From NCBI RefSeq assembly GCF_003316845.1, contig NZ_QMIK01000004.1, positions 777,866 to 841,865 on the forward strand: DNA of 64,000 nt, in the 5' to 3' direction. Shown piece after piece: positions 54,121 through 60,871 of the stretch. This DNA comes from Cognataquiflexum aquatile. GTDB taxonomy: Bacteria; Bacteroidota; Bacteroidia; Cytophagales; Cyclobacteriaceae. Every line of letters begins with the position of its first letter. Position 1 is the stretch's first letter. Both the position numbers and the translations under genes were made by a program. The notes beneath the pieces were generated by a model that was not told the DNA's origin, did not search any database, and saw nothing but the letters and a program-made list of their open reading frames with translations.

Positions 54121-54525
54121 ATGAGCCTTATAAAAGAATTTAAAGAGTTTGCCATGAAAGGCAATGTGGTCGATCTGGCCGTCGCTGTGATCATCGGCGG
54201 TGCTTTCGGAAAAATTGTCTCCTCATTTGTGAACGACATCGTCATGCCTCCGATAGGAGTTCTTTTGGGAGGTGTTGATTTCAAAGACCTTAGCATTATC
54301 ATTAAAGAAGCAGAAGGGGAATTGCCAGCGGTTGTTTTAAGCTATGGTAATTTTATCCAGAATGTGGTTGATTTTCTAATCATTGCATTTGTGATTTTCA
54401 TGGCAATCAAAGGAATGAACTCTTTCAAAAAGAAAGAAGTCGAAGCTCCGGCACCGCCACCACCTGCACCGCCAAAATCTGAAGTTCTTCTAGAGGAAAT
54501 AAGAGATCTCCTGAAAAACAAATAA
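54121..54525 (+). CDS. mscL: Large-conductance mechanosensitive channel
   Basis: This 134-residue protein matches Msc[21 protein letters not shown] (first helix start), [20 protein letters not shown], then a periplasmic loop (about 45-70) and second helix around 75-97 ([20 protein letters not shown]). A Pro-rich linker and the C-terminal helix bundle [11 protein letters not shown] follow. It opens as an emergency valve on hypo-osmotic shock. A terminator follows at 54528-54556. Confidence 0.95.
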   Translation: MSLIKEFKEFAMKGNVVDLAVAVIIGGAFGKIVSSFVNDIVMPPIGVLLGGVDFKDLSIIIKEAEGELPAVVLSYGNFIQNVVDFLIIAFVIFMAIKGMNSFKKKEVEAPAPPPPAPPKSEVLLEEIRDLLKNK

Positions 54526-54527
54526 GC

Positions 54528-54556
54528 AAAAAGCAGCCATTTGGCTGCTTTTTTTT
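54528..54556. terminator. Bidirectional rho-independent terminator
   Basis: AAAAAGCAGCCA and TGGCTGCTTTTT (about 54528-54553) form a GC-rich stem with a T-run after it on the plus strand and a shorter T-run on the minus. It ends mscL and the convergent sigma-factor operon. Confidence 0.8.
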
Positions 54557-55008
54557 TAATCTTTTGTTCCTCCTTCTCTTCCGCCGCGATTTCGTTGGTA
54601 AACTTGCCTTGTAAATTCTCTATTTACGCCACCAAGTTTTATTGCCTGTTGGAGAGAGATGACCTTGGTTATCTCTTCCATAAAAATCTTCTCCCTGTCC
54701 AATAACTGCTGTTGAATTGAAAACCGTTTTTGGATTATTTCTTTGGCCCTAGCTTCAGTTATTTCTTGCATGGATTCCCGGTTAAGGGAGGAGACTTTAT
54801 CCATCATTTTGGTCCGCTCTTCATTATATTGATTGAAGAGGGGCCAAAATTTCTCTGCCTGCTCGGGCTTAAGGTCAAGCCTGTTTGTGATAAATGCCAC
54901 TCTTGCCGCTTCCAATTTTTCTTTGTCATACGCTGTTGTGGGCTTTTGGGCATAAGCCGCAATACCCAAAAACAAAATAACTGTCTGTATCCAAATTACC
55001 TTTTTCAT
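54556..55008 (-). CDS. Spy/CpxP-like periplasmic protein
   Basis: This 150-residue protein has a signal peptide (MKKVIWIQTVILFLGIAAYA) and a helical body with LDLKPEQAEKFWPLFNQYNE, the LTxxQ-like Spy/CpxP motif as found in Bacteroidota. The tail is Gly/Arg-rich. The ATG at 55008 is preferred because it gives a clean signal peptide; an ATG at 55032 overlaps the upstream gene. It is third in an operon with an ECF sigma factor and a small membrane protein, so it may sense periplasmic or metal stress, as CnrX does in CnrYXH. Confidence 0.8.
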   Translation of the reverse strand: MKKVIWIQTVILFLGIAAYAQKPTTAYDKEKLEAARVAFITNRLDLKPEQAEKFWPLFNQYNEERTKMMDKVSSLNRESMQEITEARAKEIIQKRFSIQQQLLDREKIFMEEITKVISLQQAIKLGGVNREFTRQVYQRNRGGREGGTKD

Positions 55009-55022
55009 AGCCTTTTTCTGTT

Positions 55023-55397
55023 TTACCACCATTCACCTGACTCTTCCCCAAATTGGTTTTCTTCAGCAACACCCCATTCTTCTTCTATGATTTCATCCAA
55101 AATCAAGTCAGGATTTTCTGAAAAGGTAAGAATGTCTTCTGCTTCCCAAAGACCTGAACTGATATATAAATCAATTTCCTGTTCAAGATTTGCTTCAATA
55201 CTCTGATCAATATTGACATCATTTTTGATCGCAAAAAAGAAAACGCCAATGATAACCACTGCTGCCGCAGCAGTCATCTGGACCAAAGAAATCGAAATGC
55301 TTTTCCTCTGTTTCTTTTTTTCCAAAATACGGGTTGGAAGATTTTCGAAATATCCTTCCGGGGTTTTGAAAACATTGTGATCGGGTAGATTCTTCAT
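55023..55397 (-). CDS. Small membrane protein, candidate anti-sigma factor
   Basis: This 124-residue protein begins with a cytosolic region containing DHNVFKTPEGYFENLPTRIL, then a transmembrane helix (about 40-62, MTAAAAVVIIGVFFFAI), then an acidic periplasmic tail ending EESGEWW. The TPEGYFENL segment recurs in Bacteroidota proteins encoded directly downstream of ECF sigma factors. Position and topology suggest an anti-sigma factor; this is inferred, as no zinc-binding HxxxCxxC motif is visible. Confidence 0.7.
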   Translation of the reverse strand: MKNLPDHNVFKTPEGYFENLPTRILEKKKQRKSISISLVQMTAAAAVVIIGVFFFAIKNDVNIDQSIEANLEQEIDLYISSGLWEAEDILTFSENPDLILDEIIEEEWGVAEENQFGEESGEWW

Positions 55398-55433
55398 ATT
55401 ATAATCTGTTAGACATGCTTAAGATACTGAGGT

Positions 55434-55997
55434 TTAGTCAGTATGAAGTTCATTTTCTATTTTTTTGACGGCATGGTGGTAACTCGCCTTCAAAGCACCC
55501 ACAGAAGTTTGGGTGATTTGACTGATTTGTTCATAACTCAAGTCATCAAAATACCTCATGTTGAACACGAGCCTTTGCTTATCAGGTAATTTCAGCAGGG
55601 CTTTTTGAAGCTTGATTTCAATATCTTCGCCGGAAATAAGCCCCGATTGGTCCAGATAGCCTGCCATGGCTTCCATATGGTCTTCGATGGGGAAGAAAAA
55701 CCTTCTCTTCTTTTTCTCCAAGAAATTGAGGCTTTCATTGGTCGCTATCCTATACAACCATGTAAAAAGGGTTGAGTTTCCATGGAAGCTTTCAATGTTT
55801 CTAAATGCTTTGATAAAGGTGTTTTGTGTGACATCATCTGCATCTTCGTGGATGATGAGCATTTTCCGGATAATGCCATAAACCCTTTTTTGATACATTT
55901 CCACGAGTAGCCTAAATCCTTTATCCCTGGATTCGGGATTTCGGATCAATTCCAAAAGTTCTAGGTCACTGATAGATATCATCGGGTTCTTTGACAT
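55434..55997 (-). CDS. ECF-type RNA polymerase sigma factor
   Basis: This 187-residue protein has sigma region 2 (about 22-95, with VYGIIRKMLIIHEDADDVTQ, NTFIKAFRNIESFHGNSTLF and TWLYRIATNESL) and region 4 (about 125-180, LLKLPDKQRLVFNMRYFDDL and SYEQISQITQTSVGALKASY). The pair of conserved regions and lack of region 3 define the ECF group. It heads a three-gene operon with a candidate anti-sigma factor and a Spy-like protein, which suggests an envelope-stress response. Confidence 0.93.
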   Translation of the reverse strand: MSKNPMISISDLELLELIRNPESRDKGFRLLVEMYQKRVYGIIRKMLIIHEDADDVTQNTFIKAFRNIESFHGNSTLFTWLYRIATNESLNFLEKKKRRFFFPIEDHMEAMAGYLDQSGLISGEDIEIKLQKALLKLPDKQRLVFNMRYFDDLSYEQISQITQTSVGALKASYHHAVKKIENELHTD

Positions 55998-56074
55998 GAA
56001 TACTATCTAGAGGTTTAATTCCTGAAGTATTGTTTTTGAAGTTACTGCCTATTTGACGGAAATAACTCTAATTC

Positions 56075-56115
56075 AAAAAAAAATCCGGTCCCATTGGAGT
56101 TACAAGGGGACCGGA
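56075..56115 (-). terminator. Rho-independent terminator after the universal stress gene
   Basis: TCCGGTCCC (56084-56092) and GGGACCGGA (56107-56115) form a 9-bp GC-rich stem with a 14-base loop. A run of nine A's just before it on the plus strand gives the T-run on the minus strand. It lies 28 bases past the stop of the stress protein. Confidence 0.8.
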
Positions 56116-56143
56116 AATGCAATATTTCAAAATCTTGGGACTT

Positions 56144-57067
56144 CTAGATTTCAAGAATGTAATCGAGGATTCCTGCGTTTTTACCTTTAGGCCTTGTGAC
56201 GAGAAGCGGAAAGGTTTCATTCAGTTGGATCAGGCGCTCTGCCATACTTCCAATAAACAAAGCCGTGGCTGCAGTTCTTCCTTTGACACCGATGATTATG
56301 CCATCTGCTTTGATTTCTTTCGCCTTGGCGATGATTTCCTCTACAGGATCATCGTCATCATCTTGGGTGTAAATTGGCGTAATTTTGATGTTTTTGGTGT
56401 CTATGTTTCTGATGAACTTCTTGAAATTGATCTCGGCGTGCATCAACATGATAGAGGTGAACTCTTCAAAACTTTTGCCTGTAAAGTGATATCCCGAAGG
56501 TATCGTAAACACATTTTGACAGATTATCTCTGCTTTTCCTCCGTATTTTTCTACAATCAAGACAGCTTCTTCGAGTGCGTCTTTGGAATAATCCGAAAAA
56601 TCCGACGGAACCAGAAGCTTGTCCATTTTTGGTTCAGCTTTTTCGGGAATAATCAAAAGAGAGCAACTCGCCCTTCTAGCAAGTCTTTGAGAGACAACAC
56701 CTGTACCGGGAAGTGTTACTTTTCTGCCAATGATGATCATATCGACAGACTTCTCGAGGGCCAGTTTCAGAATTTTTTTGCTCAGCTGACCTTCTTTGAC
56801 CACAAAAGAAAACTCAATATCTTCTCTACGTCCAAAGTTTTTTTCTACCACTTCGATCATCTGCTTTTTCCTTTCCTCCACCATGTTTTCAATGAGATTG
56901 GGAAATTCCTCCAATACTTCCTTTGGAATCTGGAGGTTTCTGATGACGTTGGTAAAATAGATTTTCTTAGTCTGATTGACCCGAGACACAAAAGAAGCAA
57001 ACCTAATCAAGGTTTCATCCAAATTACTTTGGTCAAGACAAACGAGGAGCTTTTTTATTTGATACAT
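56144..57067 (-). CDS. Universal stress protein, two UspA domains
   Basis: This 307-residue protein starts best at ATG 57067 (MYQIKKLLVCLDQSN), since a start at 57091 would overlap the promoter core. The N-terminal UspA domain spans about 1-140, with VDMIIIGRKV and SCSLLIIPEKAEP. The second spans about 145-307, with KLLVPSDFSDYSKDALEEAV, GIIIGVKGRTAATALFIGSMAERLIQLNETFP-like sequence (the G2xG9G(S/T) nucleotide site) near 265-290. Similar to but distinct from the protein at 26410-27252. It has its own promoter and terminator. Confidence 0.9.
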   Translation of the reverse strand: MYQIKKLLVCLDQSNLDETLIRFASFVSRVNQTKKIYFTNVIRNLQIPKEVLEEFPNLIENMVEERKKQMIEVVEKNFGRREDIEFSFVVKEGQLSKKILKLALEKSVDMIIIGRKVTLPGTGVVSQRLARRASCSLLIIPEKAEPKMDKLLVPSDFSDYSKDALEEAVLIVEKYGGKAEIICQNVFTIPSGYHFTGKSFEEFTSIMLMHAEINFKKFIRNIDTKNIKITPIYTQDDDDDPVEEIIAKAKEIKADGIIIGVKGRTAATALFIGSMAERLIQLNETFPLLVTRPKGKNAGILDYILEI

Positions 57068-57088
57068 TTTAATAGCCTTTTCGAACCG

Positions 57089-57096
57089 CAAAGTTA
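57089..57096 (-). promoter_or_regulatory. TAnnTTTG promoter core for the universal stress gene
   Basis: The minus strand reads TAACTTTG, an exact -7 match, 22 bases before the preferred start codon at 57067. It falls across the alternative start at 57091, which argues against that start. Confidence 0.45.
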
Positions 57097-57407
57097 CACG
57101 AATTCAGTGATGAAAAATAGTTGATTGAAGAATAAAATTTTGTCAATTTAACAATTCAAAATCAGAGACGGATTTTTGTACTGAAAATCAGTGGATTTTG
57201 AATGAATAATTTGGATAGATTGGTTGAATATTTGATCAGTATCTTTTTTTTAAATTTTTACCTAATAAAAATACATATTTTAAGTTCTTGACAAAATGAT
57301 TTTTGGTCAATCAAAAAGATTCCTTCTTTGTATGGGAAATTAGCCTGATAGCTGATTTTTGCAGGTTTTTTATGAAAAAGCAATCGGTCCAATCTGTCAT
57401 TAATTTG

Positions 57408-57415
57408 TATATTTG
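57408..57415 (+). promoter_or_regulatory. TAnnTTTG promoter core of the candidate RNA
   Basis: TATATTTG matches the Bacteroidota -7 consensus exactly. A transcript would start at about 57420, right at the ATG of the small frame and two to three bases before the 5' arm of the proposed closing stem. Confidence 0.45.
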
Positions 57416-57420
57416 CACAA

Positions 57421-57543
57421 ATGGCTCGGGTCGCCGACATGTTCCGACTTCACAATTATAAAACAATCCCGAGTGAAGCCCTTTCCAAAAACAGGCCTCA
57501 TCCTTTAGCAATAAAGGACCTCGTATCTCCGGATGCAGGATAA
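57421..57543 (+). CDS. Possible leaderless 40-residue protein
   Basis: An ATG at 57421, five bases after the promoter core, opens a 40-codon frame: MARVADMFRLHNYKTIPSEA and on to ...KDLVSPDAG. There is no homology that I recognise and no ribosome-binding site. The composition is unremarkable for a small basic protein. The same DNA can form the structured RNA described next, so this frame may be fortuitous. Confidence 0.25.
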   Translation: MARVADMFRLHNYKTIPSEALSKNRPHPLAIKDLVSPDAG

Positions 57544-57627
57544 CAGTGGAAGTTTGCGGATATCGTGGCAGCTCAAATCCTGTCAGTAAAGAGGTTTGGT
57601 AACACTCTAAGGCCTGAGCCCTTTTAT
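57421..57627 (+). ncRNA. Candidate structured small RNA (unassigned, 6S-like length)
   Basis: The segment is GC-richer than its surroundings. GGCTCGGG (57423-57430) can pair with CCTGAGCC (57613-57620) using one G-U pair, closing a ~200-nt structure followed by the T-rich run CTTTTATTTTTTG. Inside, CTCGGG can instead pair with CCCGAG (57468-57473), CTTCAC (57448-57453) with GTGAAG (57473-57478), and TCCTTT with AAAGGA. The 3' end runs antisense into the flippase gene's last codons. Length and end-to-end pairing recall 6S RNA, but I cannot confirm a family. Confidence 0.35.
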
Positions 57628-59085
57628 TTTTTGAATTACTTTTTTCTGATTTTCTTTGGCGACGCCCAATGCAAAAATCCCCAATACATACAATAAGGTG
57701 ATTACAATTGAGCGGATGATCGTGTCAAGAATTCCAGGTTGATTTTCTCGAAAAAGATAAGCTTGAACAAAATAAATAACCACTCCCAAAAGAATGATTT
57801 TCAGTACATCCCACGAAAATGGCTCAAAGGAAAGCCTTATTTTGATATAGAGGTATTTGATGAAATTATAAAGGAACATGGCCAAAAATGAAGCAAATGC
57901 TGCTCCTTCTATACCATAGGAAGGAATGAGCAACAAATTGAAAACCACAACTGCCACACTCATGATGACGGTGGCGGTAATATTGAAAATGTAGTATTTG
58001 GAAAAAACAATGATTTCGCCATTGATGGAAAAAACGATGTCACACATTTTGCCAAACCCAATCCAAAGAACGACCCATTTTCCTGTTTCATAAATGGCAT
58101 TATTCGGTACAAAATGGTACAGGTTATCAATGTTGGACCAAATGCCAAGAAATAACAGAACACAAATCAAAGTTTGATTGACTGCAATATCTTTATACAG
58201 TCTGTCAATTTTTGGGTATTCCTGCCTTGAAAAATAATCTGCCACCACCGGCATACTTACCTGAGATATTGCCCTTCGTGGCATTTCCATGACGATGGCA
58301 ATTGAAAAAGCAATGTTATAAATCGCATTGGCTTCTAATCCGATCATGGAACTCACCATCAGGCTGTCAATTTTCATGATCAAAATGCCTCCGGCAGTAC
58401 CGAGTAAAGTAATTATGCTGTAGTTGAGAAACTCTGATTTGAATCCTTTTCTTTCAAAAAAGAAATCTGTTTCAATGCTGAAAATACCGATGCGGACCAT
58501 GTAGACTATCAAGCTTCCGAGGACGATGAGGTAATTGAGCGATAACCCCCAAATCATCTGATCAAAATCTATCCATCCGATTAAATATACCGAAACTAGC
58601 ACCGTCGAGAGCAACCTCAACAATACTTCCCTAAGTAAAGTCGGAACAGCAATCTTCATATAAGACCTGCTGAAGGCATCCAAAACAGTATTGACCACTG
58701 CAAATAGGGTAATCAACAATACCACAATGAAGAAGTCAATGACCTGCGGGGAATTGACGGCAAAGGCAGCTATAATTTGGCTTTTGAAAATAAAAAACAA
58801 CAGGGAGACAGCAATAAATCCCATCAAGGTAACCAAAACACTGAAGGTGAGGAATGAACCCTGCTTGCTTTTGAGTTGGGGAAAAAACCTCGTGATCGCA
58901 TTTCCCAATCCCAATTGCGCAAAGGGAACCAAAAGCATCGCCATGTCCTGCACTGTTCTGAAGATCCCGATTTGCTCAGGGGCAAGGGAATACGGAAAGA
59001 GCCACAATACATTGAAATACCCAATTGCCACTCCCAAATAATGGGAGAGGGTAGTCAGAATGCTTTGGCGGGCAAATTTTTCCAA
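57607..59085 (-). CDS. Polysaccharide flippase (Wzx/MATE-like)
   Basis: This 492-residue protein has about 12-14 hydrophobic helices and the pattern of Wzx-type flippases that move lipid-linked oligosaccharide repeat units across the inner membrane. Signs are HYLGVAIGYFNVLWLFPYSL at the start, FAQLGLGNAITRFFPQLKSK, and the late SYGIEGAAFASFLAMFLYNF, which is typical. It ends the operon of YfhO, methyltransferase and glycosyltransferase, 8 bases after the glycosyltransferase stop. Confidence 0.88.
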   Translation of the reverse strand: MEKFARQSILTTLSHYLGVAIGYFNVLWLFPYSLAPEQIGIFRTVQDMAMLLVPFAQLGLGNAITRFFPQLKSKQGSFLTFSVLVTLMGFIAVSLLFFIFKSQIIAAFAVNSPQVIDFFIVVLLITLFAVVNTVLDAFSRSYMKIAVPTLLREVLLRLLSTVLVSVYLIGWIDFDQMIWGLSLNYLIVLGSLIVYMVRIGIFSIETDFFFERKGFKSEFLNYSIITLLGTAGGILIMKIDSLMVSSMIGLEANAIYNIAFSIAIVMEMPRRAISQVSMPVVADYFSRQEYPKIDRLYKDIAVNQTLICVLLFLGIWSNIDNLYHFVPNNAIYETGKWVVLWIGFGKMCDIVFSINGEIIVFSKYYIFNITATVIMSVAVVVFNLLLIPSYGIEGAAFASFLAMFLYNFIKYLYIKIRLSFEPFSWDVLKIILLGVVIYFVQAYLFRENQPGILDTIIRSIVITLLYVLGIFALGVAKENQKKVIQKIKGLRP

Positions 59086-59093
59086 TTGATTAA

Positions 59094-60116
59094 TCAGTTA
59101 AACAATCCCAATAATTCTTCTTTTCTTTTGGAATAAGGATAATCTTTCAAGATTTTATTTCTGGATTTTGATCTTTTCTTTTCAAAATCCATGTTTAAAG
59201 CCTCTTGAATTATTTTGGCTAATCTATCGGGATTTTTTTGATCCAAAATAAAGCCTGAATCATCTATGATCAAAGGAATGTCTCCGACGGCTGAACCGAT
59301 GGGAACACAGCCACAAAGCATGGCTTCTGCCAATGCATTCGGAAACCCTTCAGATGTTGACAACTGCAAATAAAACCTGTGACTGTTGTACAATTCCTTC
59401 AATCCGGCTTTGTCTTTTGGCCCTGTAGTGGAAATATTTTTCGCCATTGGGATATAGTCAAGATCACCTACCAAGGTAAATGTGGCCTCAGGAAATCTTC
59501 CTGCAATCAATTCGATCATATCAATCCCTTTGATCCTTGCCCTGACAGGATTGGAAATTCCTTTTGCCACAGTGATAAAGGTCATCGGCCTCCTTTCTTT
59601 TCCAAAGTCAATCCAAAAATCAGTATCAAAACCATTGTGGATAGTCTTGATGGGGGTCTTTAGATCGGGAATCAGGTTCTTCAAACCTTGTTTGGATGAA
59701 ATCAGAGGATCATATTTATAATCCGATTGGATAAGAGAATCGGCTACAGGGAGGATTTTTGTGCAGTTTTTAAAACTGTAAACAGTCGCCAATCTCAGCC
59801 ATTTCTTTCTGAAATTCCCGTAGTTTATCTCCGGCATATTGACTGCATCTGTTCCTCCACATTGGATAAAAACTTTTCTCTTGAAAATTTTGCCTAAGAA
59901 AGTCGGTAGTACAGAATGGTATCCCCCAAAAAAGCACAAATAATATGTCGTCTTTGGAAGGAAGATTACCAATTGAAAAAACTGGAGAATAAAGAAAAAG
60001 GGGAGAGCAACCGGGTTTTGGGTAAACTGAAGGGTTTTGATGGAAAACTTAGTCTGGATCATTTCAACATCTCTATCCGTAAATGCAGTCCGTACTGGAT
60101 AGGTATAAATAATCAT
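59094..60116 (-). CDS. Glycosyltransferase, GT4 family
   Basis: This 340-residue protein has the GT-B fold of GT4 enzymes. The C-terminal nucleotide-sugar domain shows ATFTLVGDLDYIPMAK and the EX7E motif region SEGFPNALAEAMLCGCVPIG, followed by DIPLIIDDSGFI. The N-terminal half carries GGTDAVNMPEINYGN. The donor and acceptor are not determined. It lies between the methyltransferase and flippase genes and probably adds a sugar to the exported glycan. Confidence 0.9.
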   Translation of the reverse strand: MIIYTYPVRTAFTDRDVEMIQTKFSIKTLQFTQNPVALPFFFILQFFQLVIFLPKTTYYLCFFGGYHSVLPTFLGKIFKRKVFIQCGGTDAVNMPEINYGNFRKKWLRLATVYSFKNCTKILPVADSLIQSDYKYDPLISSKQGLKNLIPDLKTPIKTIHNGFDTDFWIDFGKERRPMTFITVAKGISNPVRARIKGIDMIELIAGRFPEATFTLVGDLDYIPMAKNISTTGPKDKAGLKELYNSHRFYLQLSTSEGFPNALAEAMLCGCVPIGSAVGDIPLIIDDSGFILDQKNPDRLAKIIQEALNMDFEKKRSKSRNKILKDYPYSKRKEELLGLFN

Positions 60117-60154
60117 AGATGGTCTTGAAATGGATCTGAATTATTGAGAATTGG

Positions 60155-60871
60155 CTACAGAAAGATACTGTTTTTGATTTTAAGAATTGTCCTTTCTATA
60201 AATACAGGCCATTTTCCCCTTAAAGTACTTTTGGTGACTTTGGTATTTCTTTTGAAAACAAAGTATTGGTAATCTTTTTCGGCAAAGAAAACAGGATAAG
60301 TTTCCATCCTGTCGAGATAATAGCCATTGTCTCTCAAGACAGCAACCAAAGTAGCGGTGTCTAAAGGTTGGTCAATAATTTGGAGCTTTTGGGGTTCGTT
60401 GCTGATGTTATATTGCAAAAACCTAGGTGCAGGGATATGGATGAATACCACCGAACCTTCGTGGGAGTGGGCATCTATCCTGGCAAACAAATTGGAGTGC
60501 TGCTCTATAGGAATATGTTCCAAGACGTCAGGAAAAACAAAATAATCAAATGTCTGACCGGATTTTGTAAAATCGCTCATGTCAGAAACTTCGAAGCTTA
60601 GATTGGAAAATTGCTTCCAAAGGATTTTGGCTTTTTCAACGCTTTTCTCACTGATGTCGACCGCCAAAACTTTTCCTTTTGGGGTTTTCTTCGCGATCAA
60701 TTGACTGACCGTGCCGATACCGCAACCAACCTCCAAAACATTATGATTTGACTTTAACCCTGATTGGACAAGCTTATCAATAATGGATATATGGCGTGAA
60801 TTAATCCCCGTCTTTTCCTGCTTGGTCACATATTCATCGTAAAATTCCTTTACTTCTTCCTTTTTGCTCAT
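60155..60871 (-). CDS. Class I SAM-dependent methyltransferase
   Basis: This 238-residue protein has the SAM site VLEVGCGIGTVSQLIAKKTP followed by VLAVDISEKSVEKAK, and the later motif DYFVFPDVLEHIP. This pattern matches UbiE/Coq3-like methyltransferases in surface-glycan operons, where they may methylate a sugar or lipid carrier. Its start overlaps the stop of the YfhO gene by 4 bases (ATGA), so the two are coupled. The acceptor is unknown. Confidence 0.88.
   Translation of the reverse strand: MSKKEEVKEFYDEYVTKQEKTGINSRHISIIDKLVQSGLKSNHNVLEVGCGIGTVSQLIAKKTPKGKVLAVDISEKSVEKAKILWKQFSNLSFEVSDMSDFTKSGQTFDYFVFPDVLEHIPIEQHSNLFARIDAHSHEGSVVFIHIPAPRFLQYNISNEPQKLQIIDQPLDTATLVAVLRDNGYYLDRMETYPVFFAEKDYQYFVFKRNTKVTKSTLRGKWPVFIERTILKIKNSIFL

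Larger units (their letters stand above)
57097..57606. other. Intergenic region holding a candidate small RNA
   Basis: This stretch separates the universal stress gene from the flippase gene. The first ~300 bases are AT-rich with nothing recognisable. From 57408 a promoter core, a short open frame and a structured-RNA-like segment follow; they are described separately. Confidence 0.5.

Noticed and set aside
56117..57124. A 335-codon plus-strand open frame.
   Set aside because: It is antisense to the universal stress protein gene at 56144-57067, which has clear family motifs, its own promoter core and terminator. The plus-strand translation is rich in Phe, His and Cys and matches nothing known.
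57258..57511. Minus-strand open frames of 60-66 codons in the gap at 57.3-57.5 kb.
   Set aside because: They have no start context or homology and overlap the proposed RNA in the antisense sense; the plus-strand promoter core is the only convincing signal there.
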